From Streptacidiphilus sp041262165 (GTDB lineage: Bacteria > Actinomycetota > Actinomycetes > Streptomycetales > Streptomycetaceae): a stretch of 64,000 nt of DNA. Numbering within the stretch: position 1 is the stretch's first letter; every line of letters starts with the position of its first letter. The notes under the pieces are model-generated. The model was given only the letters and a program-made list of their open reading frames with translations, did no database searches and was not told where the DNA came from. Of the stretch, positions 24,125-33,128 are shown piece by piece. The position numbers and the translations under genes were made by a program. Location of the stretch: NCBI RefSeq assembly GCF_041262165.1, contig NZ_JBGCBY010000040.1, positions 1 through 64,000 of the forward strand. Reading direction: 5' to 3'.

Positions 24125-26719
24125 TCAGCGCTGGCGCATGACCTCGGGCTCGTGCTTGCGCAGCAGTCGAACCACCATGAACGCGCAGAACACGCCCAGC
24201 AGCACCAGCACGCCGACGTCCATGCCCCACTGGCCCAGGGTGTGCTGCCACAGCGGGTCGGTGTCGGTCTTGCCCTGCGGCGGTCCCATGATCTTGGGCA
24301 GGTTGATCGTGGCGGCCTCGGCGGCCACCGCCCAGCGGGACGGCGAAAGCCAGGCGACCTGCTCCAGACCGGGCGTGCCGTACAGCGGGAACAGCGAACC
24401 GCAGAAGACGACCTGGATGATCGCGATCAGCACCAGCAGCGGCATGGTCTTCTCGGCCGTTTTCACGACCGCCGACACCACCAGGCCGAGCATCATCGAG
24501 GTGATCCCCAGCAGCATCACCACCAGCACCATCTCCGGCAGCGGTGTGCCCGAGATCAGCAGCCCGCTGGAGGGGAGCTTGCGCGGCAGCAGCCCGATCA
24601 CCGAGAGCACGATCGCCTGGACGGCGGTGATCAGGCCGAGCACGATGACCTTGGACATCATGTAGGCGGAGCGGGACAGGCCGACGGCCCGTTCGCGCTC
24701 GTAGATCACCCGTTCCTTGATCAGCTCACGGACGGCGTTGGCCGCCCCGGTGAGGCAGGCACCGACAGCGAGGACCAGCAGTACGGTCGCCGCGTCCGTG
24801 TTGATCGGGGGTGTGCCTCCGGGGCCGGTTCCGGTCGCCGCGGCGAGGCCAAACTTGGCCGGGATGGCCATGCTCATCACGCCCATGATCAGCGGCAGGG
24901 CGATCAGCAGCCCGACGTAGCCCCGGTCCGCGCCGATGACGGTGAAGTAGCGGCGGATCAGCGTGGACAGCTGCGAGCCCCAGCTCTGCTGCTTGGGCGG
25001 CTTGGTCTGCTCGTGCTGTATCGGCGCGGACTGCGCCTGCACGGCCTCCACGTCGGCGGAGTACATCTGGTAGTGCACCGAGCCGCGGAAGCGCCCGGCC
25101 CAGTCGTGGTCGGGGTAGTTCTCGAACGCCTGGAAGACGTCCGCCCAGGTCTCGTACCCGAAGAAGTGCAGAGCCTCCTTGGGCGGGCCGAAGTACGCCA
25201 CAGAGCCGCCCGGGGCCATCACCAGCAGCCGGTCGCAGAGCGCGAGTTCGGCCACCGAGTGGGTGACGACCAGAACCGTGCGGCCTTCGTCGGCGAGGCC
25301 GCGCAGCATCTTCATGACATCGCGGTCCATGCCCGGGTCCAGGCCCGAGGTGGGCTCGTCCAGGAAGATCAGCGACGGCTTGGTGAGCAGTTCGAGGGCC
25401 ACCGAGACGCGCTTGCGCTGGCCGCCGGAGAGAGCGGTGATCTTGTTGTCGGCGCGCTTCTCCAGGTGCAGCTCCACCAGCACCTCGTCGACCCGGCGCT
25501 CGCGCTCGGACGCCTCGGTGTCGCCGGGGAAGCGCAGCTCGGCGGCGTACTTGAGGGCCGTACGGACGGTCAGCTGCGAGTGCAGGATGTCGTCCTGCGG
25601 CACCAGGCCGATGCGCTGCCGCAGCTCGGCGAACTGCTTGTAGAGGTTGCGGCCGTCGTAGAGCACGTCGCCGTTGTCGGCGGGGCGGTAGCCGGTGAGC
25701 GCGCGCAGCAGGGTCGACTTGCCGGAACCCGAGGGGCCGATCACCGCGACCAGCGACTTCTCCGGCACACCGAAGCTGACGTTGTTCAGCAGGATCTTCT
25801 CGGCGCCCTTGTGGTCCACCTTCACCAGCAGGTGGCGGGCGGAGAAGGAGACCTCGCCGGTGTCGACGAACTCCTCGAGCTGGTCGCCGACCAGACGGAA
25901 GGTGGAGTGGCCGACGCCCACGATGTCCTGGGCGCCGAGCAGCACCCGGGAGACCGGCTGGCCGTTGACGTAGGTGCCGTTGTGGCTGTCGAGGTCGACG
26001 ATCTCGTAGCGGCCGTCGGCGAGCTGGCGCAGCTCGGCGTGGTGGCGTGACACCGAGAGGTCGGAGACGACCAGCTCGTTGTCCAGGCCGCGGCCGATCC
26101 GGATGGTGCGCAGGCCGCCGCCGGCCAGGTTGCGGACCATGGTGGGGTTGCGCGAGCCGTACACGGGTTCGGGCGCGGGCTGGGACGCCTGGGACGGCTG
26201 CGGGGCGTAGCCGCTCTGCTGCGCCGGGACGCCGCTGCCACCGCCGTAGGGCGGCTGCTGCCACTGCGGCGTCTGCTGCGCCTGCTGGGGCGGCTGCTGG
26301 ACGAAGCCACCCTGCGCCGGGTTGTAGCGGGCGGTGCCCTGGTCGTGCCAGCTCTCCCCCGCGCCCGCAGCGGCCTGGCCGGGCGTTGCTGGGCTTGCCG
26401 CTGCCGGGCTGGGGGTACCGGCGAAGGTGATCCTGGGACCGCTCTCGGCGTTGCCGAGGGTGACCACCGCGCCCTGGTCGAGCGGGATCTGATTGGCCCT
26501 CTGTCCGTTGGCGTAGGTGCCGTTGGTGCTCCCCAGGTCCTCCAGTACCCAGCCGTTGCCGTGGTACCCGATGGTGGCGTGACGCCAGGAGACCCGCGCG
26601 TCGTCCACCGCCACATCGGACTGCGGGTCGCGTCCCAGGGTGTAACTCCGCCCTGGTTCAAGGGTTCTGCGTTGTCCGTTGAGTTCAAGTACCAGCTGCG
26701 GCACTGTTGCCTGCCCCAC
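24125..26719 (-). CDS. ABC transporter with two FHA domains (Rv1747-like)
   Basis: An approximately 864-residue single-chain half-transporter. Two phosphothreonine-binding FHA domains come first (GRDPQSDVAVDDARVSWRHA with LGSTNGTYANG, then IGRGLDNELVVSDLSVSRHHA with DSHNGTYVNG), separated by a Pro/Gln-rich linker. The ABC ATPase follows (GPSGSGKST, LSGGQRKRVSVALE, LIFLDEPTSGLDP) and then an ABC2-type membrane domain of about six helices. The layout matches mycobacterial Rv1747, which is regulated by Ser/Thr kinases through its FHA domains. GTG 26719 has GGGGG eight bases upstream; GTG at 26746 and 26704 are alternatives. Confidence 0.93.
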   Translation of the reverse strand: MGQATVPQLVLELNGQRRTLEPGRSYTLGRDPQSDVAVDDARVSWRHATIGYHGNGWVLEDLGSTNGTYANGQRANQIPLDQGAVVTLGNAESGPRITFAGTPSPAAASPATPGQAAAGAGESWHDQGTARYNPAQGGFVQQPPQQAQQTPQWQQPPYGGGSGVPAQQSGYAPQPSQASQPAPEPVYGSRNPTMVRNLAGGGLRTIRIGRGLDNELVVSDLSVSRHHAELRQLADGRYEIVDLDSHNGTYVNGQPVSRVLLGAQDIVGVGHSTFRLVGDQLEEFVDTGEVSFSARHLLVKVDHKGAEKILLNNVSFGVPEKSLVAVIGPSGSGKSTLLRALTGYRPADNGDVLYDGRNLYKQFAELRQRIGLVPQDDILHSQLTVRTALKYAAELRFPGDTEASERERRVDEVLVELHLEKRADNKITALSGGQRKRVSVALELLTKPSLIFLDEPTSGLDPGMDRDVMKMLRGLADEGRTVLVVTHSVAELALCDRLLVMAPGGSVAYFGPPKEALHFFGYETWADVFQAFENYPDHDWAGRFRGSVHYQMYSADVEAVQAQSAPIQHEQTKPPKQQSWGSQLSTLIRRYFTVIGADRGYVGLLIALPLIMGVMSMAIPAKFGLAAATGTGPGGTPPINTDAATVLLVLAVGACLTGAANAVRELIKERVIYERERAVGLSRSAYMMSKVIVLGLITAVQAIVLSVIGLLPRKLPSSGLLISGTPLPEMVLVVMLLGITSMMLGLVVSAVVKTAEKTMPLLVLIAIIQVVFCGSLFPLYGTPGLEQVAWLSPSRWAVAAEAATINLPKIMGPPQGKTDTDPLWQHTLGQWGMDVGVLVLLGVFCAFMVVRLLRKHEPEVMRQR

Positions 26720-26885
26720 GATGTAGTCCCCCGAGATAGTCCCCACTCTTGACAGGGGAAGTTTAGGGATGCCGAACGACAGGGGGAATCATTCCAGCTC
26801 CAACACCGTGCCGTGAACTGCACCCCGGGACCGTGACCGTGTGGCAACCTGGCTGCGCGACAAGTCCAGCGGGGAGCAGGTAGCG

Positions 26886-28685
26886 ATGACGGTGTACGGG
26901 CACCAGCGTCCGGCGGTGGGAAGCAGCCGGGTCGGCCGGGGGCTGCGCGACAGCGTGGTCTACGGCGTTGTGTCGGCCGCGGTCGCGGCCAGTTGGGCGT
27001 TTGTCGCGATGGGCGCGGTGACCGCGCTGGGAGTGCACCTGCTCGGTATCGACAAGTACGCCTCGCTGGGTTCGCTCACCGCCGCCCTGGTCGCGATGGC
27101 GGTCGGTGGCAGGGTCAGTCCTTCGGGTGACGTGTCGGTGTTCGGTCTGGACGCGGCGGCGGCGCAGGGCGCGGTCGGGATCATCCCGCTGGGCGTGACC
27201 GTGGTCGGCGCGCTGGTGCTGGGCTGGCTGTTCGTCAGGCCGCTGTACCGGCTTCCGGTGCTGGCACCGGGCGCGCTCGCGGCGCGGGTGATCGGGGCCG
27301 TGGGCGCGTTCATGGTGCTGCTCGCGGTCGTCGCCTGGTCGGGCAACGGAACGGTGTCCATCAACCTGAACTCGCTGACCGGCGGCGGGGGCAGTGGCAC
27401 GGGCGGCGGCGGGAACAGCGGCGACCCGCTGGGCGGGCTGGGCGGCCTGCTCGGTGGTAGCGGCTCGGGAGGCTCCGGCGGACTGGGCGGCGCTCTGGGC
27501 GGCCTGGTCGGCAACAACACCAAGCCGACCGTCGGTTTCAAGGTCGATCTGGCGGCGACGCTGGCCCTCGGACTGCTCTGGGTCCTGGTCGTGCTCGCGC
27601 TGGCGCTGGCCGCATCGCGCCGCGCCGCGCTGCCCGCCGCGTGGGGCGGACTGCGCCGGACCGTCCGTCCGGCGGCCTCGGCCGTGGTGACGATCCTTCT
27701 GGGCACGGTGCTGGTGGGTGCGTTGTCGGGGATCGCAGTCGGACTCACCGGCAACGGCGGCGCGAAGACTGTCGGCGCCGCCCTGCTGGGGGCGCCCAAC
27801 GGGGTGTTCCTCGCCGTGGTACTCGGGATGGCCGTCCCGCTGAACGGGAAGGCGAGCGGCCCGCTGACGCACTTCCTCCCCGCACCGGTGAACCAGTTGC
27901 TCAAGGGCGGCAGCGGGCAGTCGATCACGCTCAGCAGGCTGGCCCAGCTGGACGGGCGGGTGTGGCTGCTGCCACTCGCGGTGGCGCTGATGCTGCTGGC
28001 CATGGGCGTGATGGCGGCCGTGCGGACGCCGCGTCCGGTGCTGCCGCAGAGCGCGTTGCGCGAGGCGGCCGGGGCGGGGCTGCGGCTGGGGGTGGCGCTC
28101 GCGGTGGTGGTGCCGGTGCTGCTGGTGCTCGCGGCGGTGTCGGTGAACGCGAACCTGTCGGTGTTTGGCTTCGACGCGGTCGGTGCGGGACTGAGCATCA
28201 CCGGGAACCTGCTGCTGGGCGTGGTGCTGGGGCTGGTCGAGGGAGCGGTGTTCGGCTTCCTGGGGGCGCTGCTGGTCGCGCGGTTCGCTTCCGCCAAGCG
28301 GGTGACGCTCGCGCCGGAGGGTCTTCCCGGCGACGCGCCCGGCCGGCCGCAGCCGTACCCGACGCCGCAGCAGCCGCACACACCACCGCCTTATGCGCCG
28401 CCGCCGGCCGCTCCTCCTGCCTACGGCGGATCGTCCCAGGGGTACGGCGGGCTGCCGCAGACGCCGCAGCCCGGCCAGGCGCCCCCGGCTCCGGACAACC
28501 CGTACCGCTCGGGCGGCGCACCCGCTGCTCCGCCCACCCCACCGCAGTCCACTCCGCCGCAGTCCACTCCGCCGCCGCCGCCGACACCGCCGACCTCGCC
28601 GCCGCGGAACCCGGGCGGATACAACCCGTACTCGGGCGGCCCGGCCCAGACGCCGCCTCCGCCGGCGCCCCCGCCGGGGCACTGA
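26886..28685 (+). CDS. Streptomycete integral membrane protein with Pro-rich tail
   Basis: A 599-residue polytopic protein I know only as a conserved streptomycete membrane protein. About ten hydrophobic segments fall in two halves separated by a Gly-rich loop (SLTGGGGSGTGGGGNSG). Duplicated motifs SVFGLDAAAAQGAVGI and SVFGFDAVGAGLSI mark an internal repeat. The last 120 residues are a Pro/Gln/Tyr-rich disordered tail. ATG 26886 has GGGGAG nine bases upstream. It is divergent from the FHA-ABC transporter gene across a 166-bp region, which hints at shared regulation or function in the cell envelope. No enzymatic motif is seen. Confidence 0.85.
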   Translation: MTVYGHQRPAVGSSRVGRGLRDSVVYGVVSAAVAASWAFVAMGAVTALGVHLLGIDKYASLGSLTAALVAMAVGGRVSPSGDVSVFGLDAAAAQGAVGIIPLGVTVVGALVLGWLFVRPLYRLPVLAPGALAARVIGAVGAFMVLLAVVAWSGNGTVSINLNSLTGGGGSGTGGGGNSGDPLGGLGGLLGGSGSGGSGGLGGALGGLVGNNTKPTVGFKVDLAATLALGLLWVLVVLALALAASRRAALPAAWGGLRRTVRPAASAVVTILLGTVLVGALSGIAVGLTGNGGAKTVGAALLGAPNGVFLAVVLGMAVPLNGKASGPLTHFLPAPVNQLLKGGSGQSITLSRLAQLDGRVWLLPLAVALMLLAMGVMAAVRTPRPVLPQSALREAAGAGLRLGVALAVVVPVLLVLAAVSVNANLSVFGFDAVGAGLSITGNLLLGVVLGLVEGAVFGFLGALLVARFASAKRVTLAPEGLPGDAPGRPQPYPTPQQPHTPPPYAPPPAAPPAYGGSSQGYGGLPQTPQPGQAPPAPDNPYRSGGAPAAPPTPPQSTPPQSTPPPPPTPPTSPPRNPGGYNPYSGGPAQTPPPPAPPPGH

Positions 28686-28747
28686 CTGTCCGGTAGGCGG
28701 GACGGTACGCGGAGGGAGCGGGCCGGGCGGGTAGCGTTGCCCTCACC

Positions 28748-29977
28748 ATGCATGCATCGCCCCCGGCCCCTGCGGCCTCTCCCGCAACCGAGCCCCGGAC
28801 CCTGCTGGTCAAGGTCTTCGGCAAGGACCGCCCCGGAATCACCACCGGGCTCTTCACCACCCTCGCCGAGTACGGCGTCGACGTCGTCGACTTCGAGCAG
28901 GTGGTGACCCGGGGCCGGATAGTGCTGTGCGCCCTGGTCACCGCTCCCGCTCACGAGGGCGAGCTCCGCGCCCATGTGCACCAGTGGGCCGACGGGCAGC
29001 GCCTGCAGGCCGAGGTGATCTCGGGCATCGGCGACAACCGCCCGCGTGGCGAGGGCCGCTCCCATGTCACCGTCCTGGGCCACCCGCTGACGGCCGCCGC
29101 GGTCGCGGCGCTGAGCGCGCGGATCACCGACTGCGGCGGCAACATCGACCGGGTGTTCCGGCTGGCGAAGTACCCCGTCACGGCGGTGGAACTGGCCGTG
29201 TCCGGCGTGCCGACGGAACTGCTGCGGGCCGAGCTGGCCGCCGAGGCCGCCGTGCAGCGGATCGACGTGGCCGTGGTCCGCTCGGGTCTGCAACGGCGGG
29301 CGAAGCGCCTGATCGTGATGGACGTGGACTCGACCCTGATCCAGGACGAGGTGATCGAGCTCTTCGCGGCGCACGCGGGCTGCGAGGCTGAGGTCGCCGA
29401 ACTCACGGCAGCGGCGATGCGCGGCGAGCTGGACTTCGCGGAGTCGCTGCGGGCGCGGGTCGCCCTGCTGGCCGGCCTCGACGCGGACGTGGTCGCGAAG
29501 GTGCGCGCCGAGGTCCAGTTGACGCCCGGCGCGCGGACCCTGATCCGTACCCTGAAGCGGCTCGGCTACCAGGTCGGCATCGTCTCGGGCGGGTTCACCC
29601 AGGTCACCGACGACCTGGTGGAACGGCTCGGGCTGGACTTCGCCGCCGCGAACACCCTGGAGGTCGCAGACGGCAAGTTCACCGGACGGGTCGTCGGCGA
29701 CATCGTGGACCGGGCCGGCAAGGCGCGGATGCTGGAGCGCTTCGCGGTGGAGGCCGGGGTGCCGCTGGAGCAGACCGTCGCGATCGGCGACGGCGCGAAC
29801 GACCTGGACATGCTCAACGCGGCCGGGCTCGGGGTGGCGTTCAACGCCAAGCCGGTGGTCCGGGAGGCCGCGGACACGGCCGTCAACGTGCCCTTCCTGG
29901 ACACCGTGCTGTATCTGCTCGGCATCTCGCGGGAAGAGGTCGAGGACGCGGACGGTGGCGCGATCCCGTCGGTCTGA
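28748..29977 (+). CDS. serB: Phosphoserine phosphatase
   Basis: A 409-residue SerB, the last step of serine biosynthesis (phosphoserine to serine). Two N-terminal ACT-like regulatory stretches (LLVKVFGKDRPGITTGLFTT and HVTVLGHPLTAAAVAALSAR) precede the HAD phosphatase: nucleophile motif VMDVDSTLIQDE (near 195), motif II GIVSGGFTQ, and motif IV IGDGANDLDMLNAAG. The ATG lacks a ribosome site, and TAGCGT lies ten bases upstream, so the transcript may be leaderless or nearly so. The size and ACT arrangement match actinobacterial SerB proteins. Confidence 0.95.
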   Translation: MHASPPAPAASPATEPRTLLVKVFGKDRPGITTGLFTTLAEYGVDVVDFEQVVTRGRIVLCALVTAPAHEGELRAHVHQWADGQRLQAEVISGIGDNRPRGEGRSHVTVLGHPLTAAAVAALSARITDCGGNIDRVFRLAKYPVTAVELAVSGVPTELLRAELAAEAAVQRIDVAVVRSGLQRRAKRLIVMDVDSTLIQDEVIELFAAHAGCEAEVAELTAAAMRGELDFAESLRARVALLAGLDADVVAKVRAEVQLTPGARTLIRTLKRLGYQVGIVSGGFTQVTDDLVERLGLDFAAANTLEVADGKFTGRVVGDIVDRAGKARMLERFAVEAGVPLEQTVAIGDGANDLDMLNAAGLGVAFNAKPVVREAADTAVNVPFLDTVLYLLGISREEVEDADGGAIPSV

Positions 29978-30026
29978 GCCGGACGGGCTTGCTGAAGGCT
30001 TGTTCGAAGGCTTGCCGAAGCACGAC

Positions 30027-30056
30027 GGGGGCGCGCGGGACTTCTCGCGCGCCCCC
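30027..30056. terminator. Bidirectional terminator after serB
   Basis: GGGGGCGCGCG (30027-30037) pairs perfectly with 30046-30056 across an eight-base loop, between convergent serB and the SixA-like gene. Confidence 0.8.
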
Positions 30057-30087
30057 CTTGCGTGCCCGTTTCAGGGGTTGCCCCTGT

Positions 30088-30624
30088 TCAGCTGTTGGTG
30101 CCGGCCGAGTCCTTGGGCGAATAGAAGGTGGTGAGGTGGGCGACGCCCGGCTCGACCGCCTTCCAGGGCACGTCGACCGTGAGCACCGCGATGCCCGCCG
30201 TGGGGAAGCCGGTGCTGCGCAGTCGGGGCAGGGTGTCCGCCTCGTGGCCGCCGGCGAGGACGTCCGTGAGGCCCTGGACTCCCGGATTGTGGCCGACCAG
30301 CAGCACCGTCTCGACCTCCTCGGGTACTTCCTGGAGGACCTCGATGAGCTGGCCGGGGCTCGCCTCGTAGAGGCGCTCCTCGTAGACCGTCCGAGGCCGA
30401 ACCGGAAGCTCGTGCGCGAACAGCTTCCAGGTCTCACGGGTGCGCTCGGCGGTGGAGCAGAGAACCAGGTCGGGGATGATGCCGGTGCCGGCGAGCCAGC
30501 GCCCGGCGACGGGTGCGTCCTTGCGGCCACGGTCGGCGAGGGGCCGCTCGTGGTCGGGCACGGAGGGCCAGTCGGCCTTGGCGTGACGGAGGACGATGAT
30601 CCTGCGGGACGAATCGACGCTCAT
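30088..30624 (-). CDS. SixA-like histidine phosphatase
   Basis: A 178-residue histidine-phosphatase-superfamily protein of the SixA subgroup. The catalytic RHxK motif is in IIVLRHAKADWP (His near residue 13), followed by DHERPLADRGRKDA, the VLCSTAERTRET block, and the second catalytic histidine in LLVGHNPGVQGL. SixA-type enzymes dephosphorylate phosphohistidine on phosphotransfer proteins. The in vivo target here is unknown. It stands alone and is convergent with serB. The start ATG has only a close GGAG. Confidence 0.9.
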   Translation of the reverse strand: MSVDSSRRIIVLRHAKADWPSVPDHERPLADRGRKDAPVAGRWLAGTGIIPDLVLCSTAERTRETWKLFAHELPVRPRTVYEERLYEASPGQLIEVLQEVPEEVETVLLVGHNPGVQGLTDVLAGGHEADTLPRLRSTGFPTAGIAVLTVDVPWKAVEPGVAHLTTFYSPKDSAGTNS

Positions 30625-30708
30625 AGCTCCAAGCTTCCCAGAAATCCCGGAGGAAGGGAGGTGCGAAGCACTTCCGAAGGGGTGCCGGCCGGGCGACGGG
30701 TGGGCTGG

Positions 30709-30831
30709 TCAGCCGAGTTTTGTCGCGATGGTGGCGATGACGCCGATCACCACGAGTATGGCGATGATCAGGCCGAACATCTGCAGCAGCTTCTTGTTTC
30801 CGCCGGTGGGATTCGGTTCGAGAACAGGCAT
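30709..30831 (-). CDS. SGM_5486-family transporter-associated small protein
   Basis: A 40-residue single-helix membrane peptide: hydrophilic start MPVLEPNPTGGNKKLL, one hydrophobic span (GLIIAILVVIGVIATIAT) and a short KLG end. It matches the small protein family found beside this MFS transporter type in Streptomyces, recalled as SGM_5486 family. It lies 60 bases downstream of the MFS gene on the same strand, so it is likely co-transcribed and may modulate the pump. The name reflects genomic association, not a proven function. Confidence 0.85.
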   Translation of the reverse strand: MPVLEPNPTGGNKKLLQMFGLIIAILVVIGVIATIATKLG

Positions 30832-30891
30832 GACGTCGAGTCTGCCATCCGCTCCGATGAGAGCCGGAAGGGGGTCAGGTATCGGCCACGA

Positions 30892-32202
30892 TCAGACCTC
30901 GTCCTCGATCTGGCGCGGACGCGCCGCCCTGCGGCCGACGAAGGCCTGGACGGTCATCAGGACCGCCAGGAAGGCGAGCGGCCCGTACCAGCCGTGCTCG
31001 CGCTGGTAGAGGACGCCGATCAAGATCGGCCCCGGCACCGAGATGAGGTAACCGACGCCCTGGGTGAAGGCGGAGAGGCGGGCGACGCCCTCGCTGCTGC
31101 GGGACCGCAGGCCGATCATGGTGAGGGTGAGCGGGAAGGCGCAGTTGGCGAAGCCGGCCAGGATCGCCCAGACCCACGGGGCGGCGGCCGGCGCGAAGGC
31201 CAGACCCGCGTAGGCTGCCAGGCCGCAGACGGCGAGCGCGATCACGATCCCGCCCTGGTCGGGGCGGCGGGCGGCGAAGGCGGGGATGAGGAAGGCCAGC
31301 GGCGCGCCGACGGCCATGGTGACGGCAAGGAGCACGCCGGACCGGGTGGCGGAGAGTCCGGCGTCCTGGAAGATCTGCGGCAGCCAGCCCATGGTGGCGT
31401 AGGCGGCGGTGGCTTGAAGGCCGAAGAACGCGGCGAGAGCCCAGGCGGTGCGGCTACGGGTGATCCGCAACTTCACCCGGACCGGGGCGACGGGCGTACC
31501 GGGGTCGGTGCGGCGGAGCAGGGCGAGCTGGGCCAGCCAGAGGGCCAGGGCGACCGCGGCGGTGAGCGACCATACTCCGAGGCCGACGCGCCAGCTGCCG
31601 CCCAGCGCGTTGGTCAGCGGCACGGCGACCGCGGCGGCGGCGGAGGTGCCGAGGGCCAGCGACATCGAGTAGAGGCCGGTGATCGGGCCGACCCGGTCCG
31701 GGAAGTAGCGCTTCACCAGGACCGGCATGAGCACGTTGGAGACCGCGATGCCTGCCAGGGCGAGCGCGCTGAGCAGCAGAAAGACGGCGCTGGTGGGCGC
31801 GAAGGCGCGGGCGGCCAGGCCGAGGGTGATCGCGCCCATTCCGGCGCACACGGTGGCGGCGGGACCGATCCGCCGGGCCAGGGTGGGGGCGAGCAGGCCC
31901 ACGAGTGCGAAGCACAGGGAGGGGAGGGCGGTGAGGATGCCCGCGACGGCCGGGCTCATGTGGAGGGTGCCGCGGATCTGGCCGAGCATCGGGCCAAGGG
32001 CGGCGACGGCGGGGCGCAGGTTGAAGGCGGCGAGCGCGATGGCGAGCGCGAGCAGCCAGCGGGCGCGCGACGGGCTGAAGGCGGGGGGTGCCGTCCGCGG
32101 GGCAGCCAGGGGCGCGGTCGACTGCGTGGCCGAGTGGGTAGACGGGTGGGCGGTCGGTGGCGTCGGCGTGGGTGTCGGCGTGGTCGTCTCAGCGGCAGGC
32201 AT
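30892..32202 (-). CDS. MFS transporter, CynX/NimT-like
   Basis: A 436-residue major facilitator protein with about twelve hydrophobic helices. It has the CynX-like N-terminal motif AFNLRPAVAALGPML, then LTALPSLCFALVGLLAPTLARRIG (an A-motif equivalent) and SNVLMPVLVKRYFPDRVG. A Thr/Pro-rich N-tail (TTTPTPTPTPP) precedes helix one. The frame is open to 32322, but ATG 32202 gives the normal N-terminus. It is divergent from a GntR regulator, and a 17-bp palindrome overlaps its promoter just before the start. Family members import or export small anions or nitrogen compounds. The substrate here is not deducible. Confidence 0.92.
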   Translation of the reverse strand: MPAAETTTPTPTPTPPTAHPSTHSATQSTAPLAAPRTAPPAFSPSRARWLLALAIALAAFNLRPAVAALGPMLGQIRGTLHMSPAVAGILTALPSLCFALVGLLAPTLARRIGPAATVCAGMGAITLGLAARAFAPTSAVFLLLSALALAGIAVSNVLMPVLVKRYFPDRVGPITGLYSMSLALGTSAAAAVAVPLTNALGGSWRVGLGVWSLTAAVALALWLAQLALLRRTDPGTPVAPVRVKLRITRSRTAWALAAFFGLQATAAYATMGWLPQIFQDAGLSATRSGVLLAVTMAVGAPLAFLIPAFAARRPDQGGIVIALAVCGLAAYAGLAFAPAAAPWVWAILAGFANCAFPLTLTMIGLRSRSSEGVARLSAFTQGVGYLISVPGPILIGVLYQREHGWYGPLAFLAVLMTVQAFVGRRAARPRQIEDEV

Positions 32203-32206
32203 CGCA

Positions 32207-32223
32207 CCATCATAGAATGATGG
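32207..32223. promoter_or_regulatory. Candidate GntR operator 1 (palindrome at the MFS start)
   Basis: CCATCAT at 32207-32213 and its complement ATGATGG at 32217-32223, separated by AGA, four bases upstream of the MFS start codon. Repression by the divergent GntR regulator is inferred from position. Confidence 0.55.
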
Positions 32224-32276
32224 GATGACTTGCTCGCGCCGTTTTCGGTAGCGCAAACGCGCGATGATGTGTCCAC

Positions 32277-32293
32277 CAGTGTTCTGAACACTG
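32277..32293. promoter_or_regulatory. Candidate GntR operator 2 (autoregulatory palindrome)
   Basis: Perfect palindrome CAGTGTTC-T-GAACACTG, 27 bases upstream of the GntR start codon and in the divergent promoter region. It does not match operator 1, so one regulator binding both is uncertain. Confidence 0.6.
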
Positions 32294-32320
32294 TCGAAGA
32301 CTGTGTGACAAGGAGATCCC

Positions 32321-33007
32321 ATGGCGCTGACCTCGCCCCGGCGTGAACCACTGGCCGACCAGGTGATCGCTCAGCTGCGCGCCCAGATCACCTCCGGCGA
32401 GTGGCCGGTGGGATCGCGCATCCCCACCGAGGTGGAACTCGTGGAGCAACTCGGGGTCGCCCGCAACACCGTCCGCGAGGCGGTGCGCGCGCTCGCCCAT
32501 AACGGCCTGCTGGACATTCGGCAGGGCTCGGGAACCTATGTGCTGGCCACCAGCGAGCTCGCCGGTGTGATGCACCGGCGCTTCGCGGACGCCGAGCAGG
32601 AGCAGGTCGCGGAGCTGCGGGCGGCGCTGGAGTCCTCCGGCGCCCGACTCGCGGCGGAGCGGCGTACCGACCGGGACCTGGAACTGCTCGAACTCGCCTC
32701 CGCACGGCGGGAGGACGCCTGGTACGGCGGCGACGCGGAGGCGTTCGTGCAGGCCGACGCCGCATTCCACCAGTCGGTGGTCGCCGCCGCGCACAACGAG
32801 GTGCTCGCCGCCCTCTACGCGGACCTCGGTGAGGTGCTCCGCGCCCATCTACGCAGGGACGTCGGCCCGGTGCTCAGTCCTGACCGCTATGTCCCGCACG
32901 CCGCCATCGTCACCGCGATCCGCGACCGGGACGGGGAGCGCGCGGCGGGAGAGTCGGCCTGGGTCATCGGCCGCTGCAACGCCGAGGACGCCGCGCTTCG
33001 CGCCTGA
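32321..33007 (+). CDS. GntR/FadR-family transcriptional regulator
   Basis: A 228-residue FadR-subfamily regulator. The winged helix is residues 8-75 (LADQVIAQLRAQITSGEWPVG, RIPTEVELVEQLGVARNTVRE, IRQGSGTYVL) and the all-helical FCD ligand domain follows (VAELRAALESSGARLAAER, DAAFHQSVVAAAHN with metal-binding Asp and His, RYVPHAAIVTAI). AAGGAG is five to six bases before the ATG. It is divergent from the MFS transporter and probably represses it in response to a metal-bound carboxylate-type ligand. A 17-bp palindrome lies just upstream. Confidence 0.93.
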   Translation: MALTSPRREPLADQVIAQLRAQITSGEWPVGSRIPTEVELVEQLGVARNTVREAVRALAHNGLLDIRQGSGTYVLATSELAGVMHRRFADAEQEQVAELRAALESSGARLAAERRTDRDLELLELASARREDAWYGGDAEAFVQADAAFHQSVVAAAHNEVLAALYADLGEVLRAHLRRDVGPVLSPDRYVPHAAIVTAIRDRDGERAAGESAWVIGRCNAEDAALRA

Positions 33008-33012
33008 ACGCC

Positions 33013-33057
33013 GCGTGCCCGAACTGCGCGTGCCTGAACTGCGAACGCCTGAACTGC
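33013..33057. repeat. 15-bp x 3 tandem repeat after the GntR gene
   Basis: Units GCGTGCCCGAACTGC, GCGTGCCTGAACTGC and GAACGCCTGAACTGC at 33013, 33028 and 33043, six bases after the GntR stop and adjoining the terminator stem. Confidence 0.9.
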
Positions 33058-33096
33058 GCGAGGCCTGTACTACCCGGGGGTAGTACAGGCCTCGCG
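33057..33096. terminator. Strong bidirectional terminator
   Basis: A 19-bp perfect stem (33057-33075 with 33078-33096) and a two-base loop. The arms contain GAGGCCTGTACTACCC. It separates the GntR gene (plus) from fabI (minus). Confidence 0.85.
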
Positions 33097-33128
33097 ACGT
33101 TGACCGGGCGCCCGGCAGACGCGAAGCG

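Noticed and set aside
23882..26050. 722-codon plus-strand frame opposite the FHA-ABC transporter
   Set aside because: Antisense to a clear multi-domain gene, His/Gln/Arg-rich with no family resemblance.
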